A stretch of DNA of 61,652 bases from Actinokineospora spheciospongiae (GTDB lineage Bacteria; Actinomycetota; Actinomycetes; Mycobacteriales; Pseudonocardiaceae), in contig NZ_AYXG01000231.1 of assembly GCF_000564855.1 (NCBI RefSeq), positions 1-61,652 of the forward strand, given 5' to 3'. The notes below the pieces were generated by a model, which was not told where the DNA came from, did not search any database, and worked only from the letters and a program-made list of their open reading frames with translations. Each line of letters begins with the position of its first letter. Position 1 is the first letter of the stretch. The translations under genes were made by a program, and so were the position numbers. Shown here one piece after another: positions 61,002-61,652 of this stretch.

Positions 61002-61652
61002 TCAGTCCGTGTCGAACTCGCTGATCAGCTCGCCGGTGAGGCGGATGCTGGTGGTGACCTCCTCGTCGCCGAGGTTGCCCATCTGGTGCAGGCACAGCAG
61101 GCGGTCGATGCCCAGGTCGGCGTAGGCGCGCAGCTTCTTGCGGCAGGTGTCGGGGCTGCCGACGATCAGGGAGTTCTGCGCGCTGAGGATGTCGAACAGC
61201 TCGTCCTCCGGCACGTCCTCGCCGCCGAGGATGCGGCCGATGAGCATGGCCGCGGGGGTGGGGGCGTCGCCCGCCTCGGCGCGCAGGAAGTCGCCGGTGG
61301 CGCCGCCGCCGTCGGGGGCGGCGAGCAGCTTCTCGTTGCGCTCCATGGCGAGGCGGAAGTCGGTGGCCGCCTCGAAGAAGGTCAGCGCATGGGTGCTGTA
61401 CCAGGCGGCGGCCGCGGCGGCGCCGTTGCGCATGGCCTGCTCGTCGGTCTCCGCGCAGTGCACGAAGGTGAAGAAGCCGACCTGGTTGTTGACGAACGCG
61501 CCCGCGGGTTCGGTGCACGCCTCGGCGGCGGCCCGGTACAGGCCGATCATCCGCTCGGCGCGCTCCAGCGACTCCCACATGGTCGTGCCGAGCACGCCGA
61601 CCCCGCGCCTGCCCGCCTCCTCGAACGACGCCGGGCTGGCCGCCGCCTGCCA
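61002..61652 (-). CDS. LLM class flavin-dependent oxidoreductase, partial (runs off right edge)
   Basis: 216 C-terminal residues, continuous to the end of the window in the same frame (WQAAASPASFEEAGRRGVGVLG at the very edge). GNLGDEEVTTSIRLTGELI and CRKKLRAYADLGIDRLLCLHQMGNL are typical of the bacterial luciferase-like (F420/FMN) family; VGVLG and NNQVGFFTFVHCAETDEQA also fit. The start is outside the window. It may belong to the adjacent biosynthetic locus. Confidence 0.85.
   Translation of the reverse strand, partial: WQAAASPASFEEAGRRGVGVLGTTMWESLERAERMIGLYRAAAEACTEPAGAFVNNQVGFFTFVHCAETDEQAMRNGAAAAAAWYSTHALTFFEAATDFRLAMERNEKLLAAPDGGGATGDFLRAEAGDAPTPAAMLIGRILGGEDVPEDELFDILSAQNSLIVGSPDTCRKKLRAYADLGIDRLLCLHQMGNLGDEEVTTSIRLTGELISEFDTD

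Overview
The window is about 61.7 kb of very GC-rich DNA. Codon third positions are almost all G or C, GTG starts are common, and many genes overlap by 4 nt (GTGA or ATGA). Family content (Scr1-type regulator with DUF397 proteins, fasciclin lipoprotein, NACHT ATPases, TetR/ArsR regulators, LLM oxidoreductase, DUF6000, DUF5825) points to a filamentous actinomycete, probably Pseudonocardiaceae-like. This is inferred from protein families only. I saw no rRNA, tRNA, CRISPR array, transposase or integrase.

Layout: (1) 1-2080: GC-rich 66-bp tandem repeats, an S4 RNA-binding protein, a DUF899 remnant and a secreted GH114-like lipoprotein. (2) 2092-7899, minus strand: a compact RiPP operon in the order MFS transporter, S9 peptidase, a 31-aa precursor ending VEVSVSVSVGF, B12-type radical SAM C-methyltransferase, DUF5825 protein. 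A perfect 28-bp palindrome lies between precursor and maturase. (3) 8244-14006: DUF6000 protein, RecD2 helicase and a large DEIH-box helicase. (4) 14007-16914: a deletion scar with two gene remnants, a NUDIX hydrolase, and an Scr1-type regulator followed by two tandem DUF397 genes. (5) 16964-23935: secreted repeat protein, thiol peroxidase, ArsR regulator divergent from an oxidoreductase, more gene remnants, a secreted DUF3103-like protein and a membrane NACHT ATPase. (6) 23826-28983, minus: an isoprenoid-synthase-like gene with a small membrane protein, then a five-gene operon (SRPBCC, acyl-CoA dehydrogenase-like, PIG-L deacetylase, methyltransferase, glycosyltransferase). (7) 29270-33004: fasciclin lipoprotein behind a SigK-like promoter, a membrane protein/winged-helix pair with its own operator-like repeats, and a FAD monooxygenase.

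(8) 33090-38351: one 1753-aa NACHT-HEAT protein with an N-terminal RHIM/amyloid-like motif and a low-GC central part, a probable NLR-like immune sensor. (9) 38472-42490: TetR regulator with two operator-like palindromes around the promoter of a short-chain dehydrogenase, then a ferredoxin reductase whose partner fatty-acid desaturase is broken by an internal deletion. (10) 42562-51579: ABC-F ATPase with a leader that could be attenuated, CitE-like lyase, Baeyer-Villiger-type monooxygenase behind a palindromic operator, and a membrane M48 protease. (11) 51580-61652: a divergent cluster that looks like an uncharacterised biosynthetic locus. One arm has a glycosyltransferase, ATP-grasp ligase, carbamoyltransferase and membrane protein. 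The other has a unique protein, three tandem FemAB/GNAT-like transferases and a small conserved protein, followed by an LLM oxidoreductase that runs off the right edge.

The strongest candidates for new biology are the Val-Ser RiPP locus, the NACHT-HEAT protein with its amyloid-like tag, and the divergent carbamoyltransferase/ATP-grasp/triple-FemAB cluster. Remnants at 783-1079, 13939-14916, 20236-20760 and 41255-42113 show that short deletions have recently eroded this chromosome.
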